Shown: positions 43,460-52,045 of the stretch, one piece after another
How the letters are laid out: each line of letters begins with the position of its first letter
Numbering within the stretch: the first letter of the stretch is position 1
From: an uncultured Flavobacteriales bacterium
GTDB taxonomy: Bacteria > Bacteroidota > Bacteroidia > Flavobacteriales_G > Salibacteraceae
Direction of reading: 5' to 3'
DNA length: 64,000 nt
Assembly: GCA_913020435.1 (NCBI GenBank)
Contig: CAJVZZ010000003.1
Location: 1-64,000, forward strand
Notes under the pieces: model-generated
The model's input: the letters and a program-made list of their open reading frames with translations, nothing else
Told to the model about the DNA's origin: nothing
The model's database searches: none
Made by a program: the position numbers and the translations under genes

Positions 43460-46326
43460 TAGAACCTAAATGCTAAACCGTATAAAACTTGTGTAGGAGG
43501 CTTCCAACGTGCTGGATTGTTTGGTGGTGTTCCACTTGCTTGTGGATCAATGTATTTTGGATCTCTCCAAGTTTCAGGAACTTCATCACCTTCATTGTAA
43601 GCATTCCCAGTTACAGGATTTACAATTTGAGCATTGAGGTTATTGAATAAGTTTCTTACCTCAAAACTCATAGAAAGCGCATGGTTTTTGTCTTTACCTA
43701 AAGCAAAGTCTTTGGTGATTTTAATATCGGTCCAGAACCAAGCTTTTGCCAATTCTGAATTTGGTTTACTATTTACTGATTGGTATAGCGGTCTTCCAAA
43801 ATTATTGGTTCCAGCTAATTCTACAGGGGTATATCTGAATCCTGATTTATAATTCATTCCAACGAAAATTCTAATTCGATGAAAAGCTTTTGGGATATTC
43901 ATAGTTGTATCTGAATAGAAAATAACCCCCGATTTTAAGTCCCAAGGTCTATCCCATGTTAGAGGTTGTTCTTTTGTATTGTCAACAAAACCCTTCTCGA
44001 TAATTTGTAATTCACTTTCACGAGCTGTATTTGACTTACCCCTCGCAGCTTGGAAGGATCCATTAAAGAATATTCTAAAGTATTTCGCAATTCTTTGAGT
44101 TACGCCTAATTCAACACCAACAATTCTAGCGTAATCTTGATTATAATAGATTTTACGATCAACCAGTTTTCCAGTCTGGTCGGTGATTGAGGCGTTTCCT
44201 GAAACTATATAATCGTATTTATCATTGTTATATGCGGCGAATGTTACACCTAAATCTTTAGTGATTTGAGACTTAAGTCCTATTTCATAACTAACAGTAC
44301 TTTCTGGTTTTATCACAGGATTACCAATCGTAGCTAGAGGAGAACGGTCTAAATAATCAGGATCGAGTCCGGCGTATATGAATCTAGGATGAGGCATTTG
44401 CATCGCGTGGCCATAGTTAAAGTACAACACATTATTATCAGTCACAGGAAAGGAAACATTGATTTTCGGAAGTAATCGGAATTGATATTGTTTACCGAAA
44501 AGTTTTGTATTTCGATCTTTGTATTCTATTCTAGAAGTTTCTTGAAGCGGTACTTTAGGGTTATTTACTGCGGCATCCAATTGTTTACCATAAGCCCAAT
44601 AATTAAAGCGCATTCCTAATGTTGCTGTAATTCCTTTATAGCTGATTTTATCACTTACAAAGAATCCGCCTTCTGTTGGATTTGCTAACCAAATTTCACT
44701 GGAAGAACCAACTGAAATTGATGGAGTTGAAAGCGTGTCATTTATTTGAATTGGAGCTCCAACCCACGGTCTGAAAACATCCGCCCATTGGTATTCTTTC
44801 TCTTTGTGTTCCCACCCAAATACAAACTCGTGATGTTTGTTTTTGGGATAGTAGCTGAATCTTACTTTTCCAGTATATTCTTGAACATAATGGTCGTGCC
44901 ATCTAGGTGCTAAGCCGTTATTATTTATGAGACCGTTTCCTGGAAGAATGTAAACTACTGGTGAATCAGGTTGGAAGGTTTGCAAAGGATCGGTAACGAT
45001 AGATTGTGCATCGTAAACTTGATCAACAGTTTCTGATCTAAAAGGTCTACCATTGGCATCAGAACGAAGATTAGTAAAAAGGCGGCCGCCTGAAACTTTT
45101 ACGTTCCAGTTATTATTAATGTAATGCTGAAAATTAAGAACAGTAAGATTTGATCGATGCGTATAAGTGTTTGCATTATCAGGAATTTCAGAAAAGTTGT
45201 ATTGCAAGCCGGGGCTAACAATAGCATCAAAACCTACGATTTGTAAACTTCTCGAATTTTGATTTACGGCAATACTATGTTGGTTGGTAAGGGTGATTTT
45301 TGTTCCTGGTTTAAACTCATAGCTCAATTTAATAGTGTTAGCATATTTGTTGTTCTGACGAGGCGCGAATAGTGAATCGTTTTCTGGAAGTATTGAACTG
45401 TGTAATTGGTCAGCTTGGACTCTATAATAGTCATCACTCAAAAACATATTTGCACTAGTGAAAAACCTTAATTTCTTTTTAGTAAAAGGTACAGCGCCAC
45501 CTAGAGCTAAGTCAATGATATCAGTATTCCATGCCGTTCCATCATTAACTCTACTTTGTGCGATTGGATTATCAGGATTACCCATGTCCCAATCACCTAA
45601 ATTATCACGTTGCCAACTTCCAGCGATTTCAAATTTTTCTCCGCCTTCTTTAATCTTGGTTGATATAACTCCGGCAGCTCCACCGCCAAATTCGGCTCCA
45701 GCACCACCGGTTATTAAAGAAACATCAGACACCGAAGAACTTTGCACACCTACTCCAAATCCAGTTCCTGAAAGTGGATCTTGAGCGCTAATTCCATCAA
45801 TTAGGTATTGAGTTTCATAGTTTCTTCCACCACGGATGTTAATTCCATCTGGAGTTTGATTAACTCCTGCTTGCATATTTATAATTTCTTGCACATTTCG
45901 AACTGCCATTTGTTCGATATCCTCAGAAGAAATATTGACTTCAGAAGCAGCATCTTCCAAGTTAATTAAGTTCTTTTCTCCTATAATCACAACCTCATTC
46001 ATAACAGTAGATCGTAATGCTAGACTGGTATTTAGTGAGCGTGTTTCTCCTGCTTTGAGTGTAATGCCATTAAACACTTTGTCAGTGTAGCCTATGTAAG
46101 TGAACTTGATGGTATAATCACCAGGCTTTATGTTTTTGATTATGAAATTTCCGTCTACATCAACTGAAGCCCCGTTGTAGGTCCCAACGATCAAAACAGT
46201 AGCACCAATAAGCACGTCCTTAGTAGATGCATCAATAAGTTTGCCTTTAAGGGTTGCTGTTTTTTGAGCAAAACCGCCAAAAACCAGAAGGGTTAGCAAA
46301 CCATATAGAAAGAGTTTTTTCATCAT
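43459..46326 (-). CDS. TonB-dependent receptor with carboxypeptidase-like N-domain
   Basis: The protein of about 955 residues has a signal peptide (about 1-21), a carboxypeptidase-regulatory-like beta-sandwich (residues about 22-105; KGKLIDASTKDVLIGATVLI, VDGNFIIKNIKPGDYTIKF), a plug with NMQAGVNQTPDGINIRGGR and YLIDGISAQDPLSG, and a large barrel ending in YGLAFRF. This architecture is SusC-like in the N terminus, but no SusD neighbour exists. The preferred ATG is at 46324-46326, one base after the stop of the upstream lipoprotein gene. Neighbours suggest uptake of products released by the secreted enzyme upstream. Confidence 0.92.
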   Translation of the reverse strand: MMKKLFLYGLLTLLVFGGFAQKTATLKGKLIDASTKDVLIGATVLIVGTYNGASVDVDGNFIIKNIKPGDYTIKFTYIGYTDKVFNGITLKAGETRSLNTSLALRSTVMNEVVIIGEKNLINLEDAASEVNISSEDIEQMAVRNVQEIINMQAGVNQTPDGINIRGGRNYETQYLIDGISAQDPLSGTGFGVGVQSSSVSDVSLITGGAGAEFGGGAAGVISTKIKEGGEKFEIAGSWQRDNLGDWDMGNPDNPIAQSRVNDGTAWNTDIIDLALGGAVPFTKKKLRFFTSANMFLSDDYYRVQADQLHSSILPENDSLFAPRQNNKYANTIKLSYEFKPGTKITLTNQHSIAVNQNSRSLQIVGFDAIVSPGLQYNFSEIPDNANTYTHRSNLTVLNFQHYINNNWNVKVSGGRLFTNLRSDANGRPFRSETVDQVYDAQSIVTDPLQTFQPDSPVVYILPGNGLINNNGLAPRWHDHYVQEYTGKVRFSYYPKNKHHEFVFGWEHKEKEYQWADVFRPWVGAPIQINDTLSTPSISVGSSSEIWLANPTEGGFFVSDKISYKGITATLGMRFNYWAYGKQLDAAVNNPKVPLQETSRIEYKDRNTKLFGKQYQFRLLPKINVSFPVTDNNVLYFNYGHAMQMPHPRFIYAGLDPDYLDRSPLATIGNPVIKPESTVSYEIGLKSQITKDLGVTFAAYNNDKYDYIVSGNASITDQTGKLVDRKIYYNQDYARIVGVELGVTQRIAKYFRIFFNGSFQAARGKSNTARESELQIIEKGFVDNTKEQPLTWDRPWDLKSGVIFYSDTTMNIPKAFHRIRIFVGMNYKSGFRYTPVELAGTNNFGRPLYQSVNSKPNSELAKAWFWTDIKITKDFALGKDKNHALSMSFEVRNLFNNLNAQIVNPVTGNAYNEGDEVPETWRDPKYIDPQASGTPPNNPARWKPPTQVLYGLAFRF

Positions 46327-46327
46327 G

Positions 46328-47764
46328 CTACCAGTTAAACTCGACATTTAAAACATGGTGAAACAATGAGTCAACTTTTGAATAATCGTAATTCATATCA
46401 GCCATACTTGCGGCAACATATACTTGGAAAGTTTTTCCAGTGCTTTCATTTACTTTTTTTATACCCAAGGTTTTAGGCCCTGAATAAGGGAAGCTTTGAT
46501 CAAATTGCCCTTCATAAATTGAAATTACATCTGTGGTTTTTTCAAACGGAGAGGCTGTTTCAGGAAACTTATTTGTTCCTAGATCTGGATATCCAGATTC
46601 TTGTGATTTCAATGCATCTGGAAGTTGATCTAGAAATAGTCCTTTAGAGTTTTTGTCAATTCGTTCAATATTTAAAACGGGAAGGACATTTGATTGGCTA
46701 TCTAGAGGGTTATTGAAGTATCCTATAATAAATGCTTTTCCTCCTTCGGCAATATATTCTTCAATTGATTCTGCGGCGGATTCAAGAATTAAACTTACTT
46801 TTTTTGTGTTATCATTAAGATAGGTAGTCTTGTCTGAATATATAAATAGCTTTTCATATTGTAATGCCATCAAAGTGAATGTTGGGTTCCAAAAAGTAGG
46901 TTGATCAGCTCCATCATTGGCCGTATAATCTACATAATCATAGGCAGGATAAACATTAGATATTCTCTGTTTGTAAAAACTGTTTCGATCTCTATCACCA
47001 CCAATCACTAATAGGTCAGAATTTTTTCCTTTAAAGAATAGACCTGATAGCGTATCTAATTCGCTATAGCTCTGTGACAAATCAAAAGATCGAATGTAAA
47101 TTGAATTGGTATCGTTCATTTTGAGCCCAACTAGGCTTCCTATTTCTTCACTTGCGCTTAAATAGACTTTCGCATTTGTTGTACTTATAGCAGTTGGATC
47201 AGCTGGCGTCAAAGAAACGTTATTTGCTTTTTTCGGGATGTCAAACCACTCACCATCATTTAATTTTATTTGAAACCCTTTCAGGTTATCAATTCCGTCG
47301 GGATCATTCGCATCCCAGAATAAAGTGGCAACTAACAAAGCTGTATCGCTGGTAGAAAGTGTTTTATTTAATGTAATGTTTGGTGGAGTATTTTTTATTG
47401 GTATAGTAAGTTTAGCGGGAGTTAAATCTTTGAGACCTGTATTATCGATGGATCGTACCCAAAAATTAATATCGTTTGTGTCTTGCCCTTCTTTTATTAA
47501 GAAAACGAAAGTACTGTCAGTTTTGGTTGTATAGTACCAAGTGATTTGATCTTGTGTAAATTCATAACCACTAACAAACCCGTCAAAATCTGCACCAAAC
47601 CAAGCTAACCTTACGGTCGATTTCAGACGTTGATCACCAGATAGATTGATTGCTTTAGGAACAATTAAAGTTTCAGGTGCTTGGTTTTCATTCTTTTCGC
47701 CTTTGTCACAAGCAACAAGAAGCAAAACGAATAATGAAGAATATATGAAAAGTGAATTTTTCAA
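46328..47764 (-). CDS. Surface lipoprotein with fibronectin-like and GATase-like parts
   Basis: The 478-residue protein has a lipoprotein signal peptide (lipobox LLVAC near residue 19). Residues about 35-230 contain two fibronectin/Ig-like repeats (RLAWFGADFDGFVSGYEF with FWVRSIDNTGLKD, and ATLFWDANDPDGIDNLKGF). The C-terminal half (about 245-478) begins SDLLVIGGDRDRNSF and includes ESAAESIEEYIAEGGKAFIIGYF, a pattern reminiscent of class-I glutamine-amidotransferase-like folds used in non-enzymatic proteins. The start is TTG, only 10 nt after a terminator-like hairpin. It may replace SusD as receptor partner, which is inference. Confidence 0.7.
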   Translation of the reverse strand: MKNSLFIYSSLFVLLLVACDKGEKNENQAPETLIVPKAINLSGDQRLKSTVRLAWFGADFDGFVSGYEFTQDQITWYYTTKTDSTFVFLIKEGQDTNDINFWVRSIDNTGLKDLTPAKLTIPIKNTPPNITLNKTLSTSDTALLVATLFWDANDPDGIDNLKGFQIKLNDGEWFDIPKKANNVSLTPADPTAISTTNAKVYLSASEEIGSLVGLKMNDTNSIYIRSFDLSQSYSELDTLSGLFFKGKNSDLLVIGGDRDRNSFYKQRISNVYPAYDYVDYTANDGADQPTFWNPTFTLMALQYEKLFIYSDKTTYLNDNTKKVSLILESAAESIEEYIAEGGKAFIIGYFNNPLDSQSNVLPVLNIERIDKNSKGLFLDQLPDALKSQESGYPDLGTNKFPETASPFEKTTDVISIYEGQFDQSFPYSGPKTLGIKKVNESTGKTFQVYVAASMADMNYDYSKVDSLFHHVLNVEFNW

Positions 47765-47774
47765 ATCAAAATAT

Positions 47775-47805
47775 AAAAGCCCAAGCTATATAGCTTGGGC
47801 TTTTT
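47775..47805 (-). terminator. Strong hairpin terminator in the middle of the accessory locus
   Basis: A perfect palindromic stem (47775-47788 with 47791-47804, two-base loop) begins a few bases after the stop of the gene at 47810 and is flanked by T runs, so it would terminate in either direction. On the minus strand it is followed by TTTTATATTTT and then, 10 nt after the stem, by the TTG start of the lipoprotein gene. Confidence 0.82.
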
Positions 47806-47809
47806 AGGA

Positions 47810-49924
47810 TTAATGCTTAATAATAACTTTTTCTCGTGCTACAGTTTCTCCATTTAAATTAGAGAGTGAAAGGATATAAATCCCATTATCTAATTCAGAA
47901 ATGTTTACTGCATTTGAGCTTTGATTAATTGAAGTATTCACCACAATTTTTCCACTCAAATCGACTATAGAAACGGAATATTCGTTTCCGTCAGCATTTA
48001 CAGTAATAACATCGTTGGAAGGATTTGGGAAAATTGAAATTTCAACATCATTAGAGTAAGTTTTGATTGAAGTTACGACCAAATTGATATTTTTAAAATC
48101 ATCGTTATCTCTAGGTAGTAATTTCATGTTGCTAAAGCTGTAAGTAAGGATACCAATAACAGAATCCATTTCAACGGTATCAGTAACAATGATTTTTTCT
48201 ACAGGATATGGAGCCTTAACTCTAAAACTTGAGTTTACATAAGACACCGCTGTAGAAGATTCGAATTCTCTACCAGTTAGGATCCTAGCACCATTTGCAG
48301 GATCATTTTTATCGCGACCTACCAACCATTCAGCAAAACTTGCAGGGTCATCAGCATTTGTATCTACAACATGAAGTTTCCCATTAGGATTATGTAATCC
48401 GATTAAAACACTTTCGTAACGCTCATTGCCTGCAAAAGAATAACTAACTAAACTATCAGGAATTAAAAATAATGGGTCAATTGTGCCAGTCCCAGATTTA
48501 GCAACGTTAGTTACAGAAAGGGCAGTTTTGCCAAAATCTTCTAAAACAGATCCAGTAACGCTTAATTTATCACCTCTTTCGAATGTTGTTCCTGCATTTT
48601 GAAGTTCAATTCCTGACCATCCACTAATTGCATTCTCTTCTTGAATGTGGATTATTGATAAATCACCTTCAGCGCCTGAAGCAGTTACAACACCAGTAAC
48701 CGTAACTTCATTTCCTACAAAGATTGAGTTTCCATTTGGAAAAGGTGTAAATTGGAGATCGTATATAGTTAGACCATTATCTCTTACTCTGTAAGCAAAA
48801 CTTGCAGCTGCAGGGTTTGAGTTAGGAATAGTAGTAGTATTTAAAGAGTCATCAGTTGCTGTAACGTAATATCTCACAAAAGTTCCATTTGCTTGAGCAG
48901 GAATACTAGCTGAATAGCTGTCACCAGTTCCTTTTGTCATTGCGATTTTAGTAAAGTTTAAATCACTGATATCTGTTCCGGTATTATAAAATACGGATGC
49001 ATCAGTAATAGTTCCGTCGAGATCTCTGATGTTAGCAGTAATTACTGCAGATTGAACAGCTGTAGGAGCTAATTGATCGCGTTTTTTGTTGGAAATTTTT
49101 GGAGCTGAAGGTCCATAAACGTATTGGGAAGCATCAAAAGGATGCAATTCATAACCTCTTCCTGTTTCGCCAGCACAATTATTTTTGCTGTGAATAATCA
49201 TTCCTGAAATGCTTTTAAAGTTGTCTCCGATTGTAGGTGCAGAAAATGTTCCAGGTAGGCTAGTTACTGGATGAGTGTATGCTGGCGTTCTTTGAGCAGT
49301 AAAATGATCACCAATATTTATTTGGTTTCCTGCTTTGTCTTGAATAGTAAAGCTTACTCTATTTCCAGAAAAAGGACTTACTTCTACAACATCAACATCT
49401 TCGAAAGTTACAAATGAACTTTCCCATTGCTCTCCAGTTGCTAGATTGTTATTTTTTGAACCATCGTTAAATGTTCCAACAGTTAAAACAGTATCTGAAA
49501 TAGCTACATTTCTTTTATAAAGAGTAATAGCATCATTTGTAGTTTCTGGTTCCAATTGAGTTTCTCCTTGGTATTGACTTAAAGTACCGACGATTCTTAC
49601 GGAATCACCTTGTTTTAAGTTGCGGATACTAACACTGTATTGAGCATTAGGATCTCCTTGTCTTAATCGGATAGATCCAAAAGGACTTGGATTACTTGAC
49701 ATTGATACATGAATATTGTGACTTGATGAGCCGTAAAGAGCACCGTCAACAACGCAAACTCCTTCTACAACAACTTTTTTACCGTCGTAACGAGAAAGGT
49801 CATCGCAATTTCCAAGATTAGCAGCAGAGACCCATTGAGCTGAGTCAAGTGATAATGTGTCTAGTTGTGCTTTGGAAGTGCCAAAGATCAATAGACTAAT
49901 AGATAAGAGAATTAAATGTTTCAT
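47810..49924 (-). CDS. T9SS-secreted protein with OB-fold-like domains
   Basis: The 704-residue protein has a signal peptide (about 1-19) and an N-terminal region with an OB-fold-like pattern (DGKKVVVEGVCVVDGAL, VRIVGTLSQYQGETQL). It then has a second such unit (residues about 150-240), an Ig-like domain (about 285-375; IRDLDGTITDASVFYN), and a further OB-fold-like unit near 390-480 (VGNEVTVTGVVTASGAEGD, DKLSVTGSVLEDFGKTAL). The C-terminal 80 residues (ISIFPNPSNDVITVNADG, DLSGKIVV, ELDNGIYILSL, KVIIKH) form a type A T9SS sorting domain. OB-fold units of this kind accompany secreted nucleases. No catalytic motif is seen. Confidence 0.78.
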   Translation of the reverse strand: MKHLILLSISLLIFGTSKAQLDTLSLDSAQWVSAANLGNCDDLSRYDGKKVVVEGVCVVDGALYGSSSHNIHVSMSSNPSPFGSIRLRQGDPNAQYSVSIRNLKQGDSVRIVGTLSQYQGETQLEPETTNDAITLYKRNVAISDTVLTVGTFNDGSKNNNLATGEQWESSFVTFEDVDVVEVSPFSGNRVSFTIQDKAGNQINIGDHFTAQRTPAYTHPVTSLPGTFSAPTIGDNFKSISGMIIHSKNNCAGETGRGYELHPFDASQYVYGPSAPKISNKKRDQLAPTAVQSAVITANIRDLDGTITDASVFYNTGTDISDLNFTKIAMTKGTGDSYSASIPAQANGTFVRYYVTATDDSLNTTTIPNSNPAAASFAYRVRDNGLTIYDLQFTPFPNGNSIFVGNEVTVTGVVTASGAEGDLSIIHIQEENAISGWSGIELQNAGTTFERGDKLSVTGSVLEDFGKTALSVTNVAKSGTGTIDPLFLIPDSLVSYSFAGNERYESVLIGLHNPNGKLHVVDTNADDPASFAEWLVGRDKNDPANGARILTGREFESSTAVSYVNSSFRVKAPYPVEKIIVTDTVEMDSVIGILTYSFSNMKLLPRDNDDFKNINLVVTSIKTYSNDVEISIFPNPSNDVITVNADGNEYSVSIVDLSGKIVVNTSINQSSNAVNISELDNGIYILSLSNLNGETVAREKVIIKH

Positions 49925-49939
49925 AGTTATTGTTATTAA

Positions 49940-52045
49940 TTATTTGATAAGCGTGAATTTTCCTTTGTAAATTTTGTTCGAGTTCAAATCTTTGACTGAA
50001 AATATATAAAGACCTCTTGCTAATGCCTGTCCTTCACTACTAATTAGATCCCAAGCATGTTCACCTCCTGAAAATACAGTAGACTCGTCATCTGAAAATT
50101 CTGTGAACCAATCAATATCATTTCCTGAGTAGTTTCCATCGTGATCAAATTGAGCGACTATATCTCCCGCCATGTTAAAGATGCTGATAACGCATTTTTC
50201 GGGTAAGTTGGCGAAAATCAATTTTTTAGTTGTTTGCCGAGTACTGAATCCTTCCCAAGCAGCTTCTAGATAATATGGATTTGGATACGCAAAAGGAAGA
50301 TTTTCTTTAGGATTTTTATTTGGTGGGGTACCCATAAAAACTCTATTGCTATTTGAAAGGGGCGCAGATTCTAAGGATTCTAATTTGTTGGTTTCATCAC
50401 CAGTGTCAAATGCTGAAACGGCACAGATATATTGCCAGCCATTTTGAAGATTTTTAACGGTGTATTTGTACAGATATAAGTTTTCATCACCTTCAAACGT
50501 TATGGGCTCGGCTAACTTAATTTCATCAAAACCAGTTTCGAAAAACAAACTATCACCTAATATATCGTAAACGCCAACTTCAGTTAATGATTCAGCGGCC
50601 TCAATTTTTTCAGCTACATCAAACCCCAGTCTGGAAAGGTAAACTCTATAACCAGCAAAATCTTTTTTAAGGCTAATAGGGTCAATACTGTTTTCTGAAT
50701 TTGAAGTCCAGTAAATATTTAGTTCACCATCTTTAGCTTCAATTTTAGTTATTGGGGCATCAGGAGGTGAAGGTAAGATGTATCGATCTAGGTTTCCATT
50801 CTGATTTCTATCTTCAGTAGGATCAAGAATTCCATTTCCATTTATGTCTTCGCCTAAATATGCTGTTTGAGCCCATTGTGCGTTAGATATTAAGTTTTGT
50901 TGCTGGAAGGCAGTATTATCTCCATTTGGATTTCCGTCTTCATTCTTTTTCGCACAAACAATTGCAAACGCGATATCTATCGACTCACCAGGATTTAATC
51001 TTGCAAATGGCCCAACACTTACCAGGTCTGAGCGGTTACCTGGGTCATTAATTGTTTCATGAATATAGGTTCCTGTGTGCTGGTTAGTAGAATCGTTGGC
51101 CGCTGACCACTCATTTCTCCAGTTTAGCCCGGAGGTCATTTTACGATATTTGGCTGCATCATCTTGCGGTGAGAATAGTAGTGGTAAGGAGGCGTCTCCC
51201 CAACGCCATACATTATAGTGCGCATTAAACGTTGGGTTTATTGAAGGATGGTAGTAAGCATCTTTTGATTCAGCACCCAAGAATTTATGTGAAAAATAAC
51301 TTTCAGTAAAGCCTGCATCTCCAGTATTGTCATAACAATAGCCCAGATGCAATGAGTCATTAAAGCCGTTTCCTCCTTTATTGAAAAAAGCAGACCCACC
51401 GCTACCAGCAGGAGCTACATTTACGTTTCGAACTACGGCGTTAGAAAACATTCCAACATATATAGAATCGAGAATATCATCACCAACATTGGTTACAGAG
51501 TAATTTAAAATGACAAAAAAGTTGCTGAATGCATAATTCCAATTGTAGGTTTCTAAATGTACATCTAATCCAAGTGGAATGTGATTCACAATAATTTGCT
51601 CAGTACCTGGTATTTTTATGTCTTTTTCAGAAAAATCCATAATAAAATCTTGATGTGATACAGCCGATGGATTATAAACTCTACTGTTAAATAAAGTACT
51701 TCGCTCTTTTATTACCGCATTTTCATTTGAAGTGAATTCATATCCTCCAGTTCCTGGAGAAAACCCTTTAGAGTTGTCATAAGCTGTGCTGCTAACATTT
51801 GCAGAACCACGAACAATTGCTCCTATCCATAGACCCGCTTCAAATAAATGCTCGACCCCTGAACTACTTGGATATTTACAGGAAGGATTATCTGGATAGC
51901 TTCCTTTAAATGCATTACCATAAAGTCCAATGTTACTTATGGTCATCGCTACTTCTGATGCATCAGTAGTCCTTTCGGTTTGCCCAAAAGCAAGTTGCGT
52001 AGATAATATTGTAATAAGAAATGATATGATTCGAATCAACTTCAT
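49940..52045 (-). CDS. T9SS-secreted protein with calcium-binding-like repeats
   Basis: The 701-residue protein has a signal peptide (about 1-21, LAFGQ) and a long N-terminal region (20-390) of unrecognised beta-rich sequence with many aromatic residues. Near residues 398-420 two tandem EF-hand-like or thrombospondin-3-like loops occur (DINGNGILDPTED, DRNQNGNLDRY). A fibronectin-type segment follows (about 425-555) and then a T9SS-type C-terminal domain (about 585-701; NPYYLEAAWEG, CVISIFNMAGDIVAQFDHDG, ARGLYIFSVKD, KGKFTLIK). The N-terminal function is unknown. It abuts the exonuclease-like gene by one base. Confidence 0.75.
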   Translation of the reverse strand: MKLIRIISFLITILSTQLAFGQTERTTDASEVAMTISNIGLYGNAFKGSYPDNPSCKYPSSSGVEHLFEAGLWIGAIVRGSANVSSTAYDNSKGFSPGTGGYEFTSNENAVIKERSTLFNSRVYNPSAVSHQDFIMDFSEKDIKIPGTEQIIVNHIPLGLDVHLETYNWNYAFSNFFVILNYSVTNVGDDILDSIYVGMFSNAVVRNVNVAPAGSGGSAFFNKGGNGFNDSLHLGYCYDNTGDAGFTESYFSHKFLGAESKDAYYHPSINPTFNAHYNVWRWGDASLPLLFSPQDDAAKYRKMTSGLNWRNEWSAANDSTNQHTGTYIHETINDPGNRSDLVSVGPFARLNPGESIDIAFAIVCAKKNEDGNPNGDNTAFQQQNLISNAQWAQTAYLGEDINGNGILDPTEDRNQNGNLDRYILPSPPDAPITKIEAKDGELNIYWTSNSENSIDPISLKKDFAGYRVYLSRLGFDVAEKIEAAESLTEVGVYDILGDSLFFETGFDEIKLAEPITFEGDENLYLYKYTVKNLQNGWQYICAVSAFDTGDETNKLESLESAPLSNSNRVFMGTPPNKNPKENLPFAYPNPYYLEAAWEGFSTRQTTKKLIFANLPEKCVISIFNMAGDIVAQFDHDGNYSGNDIDWFTEFSDDESTVFSGGEHAWDLISSEGQALARGLYIFSVKDLNSNKIYKGKFTLIK

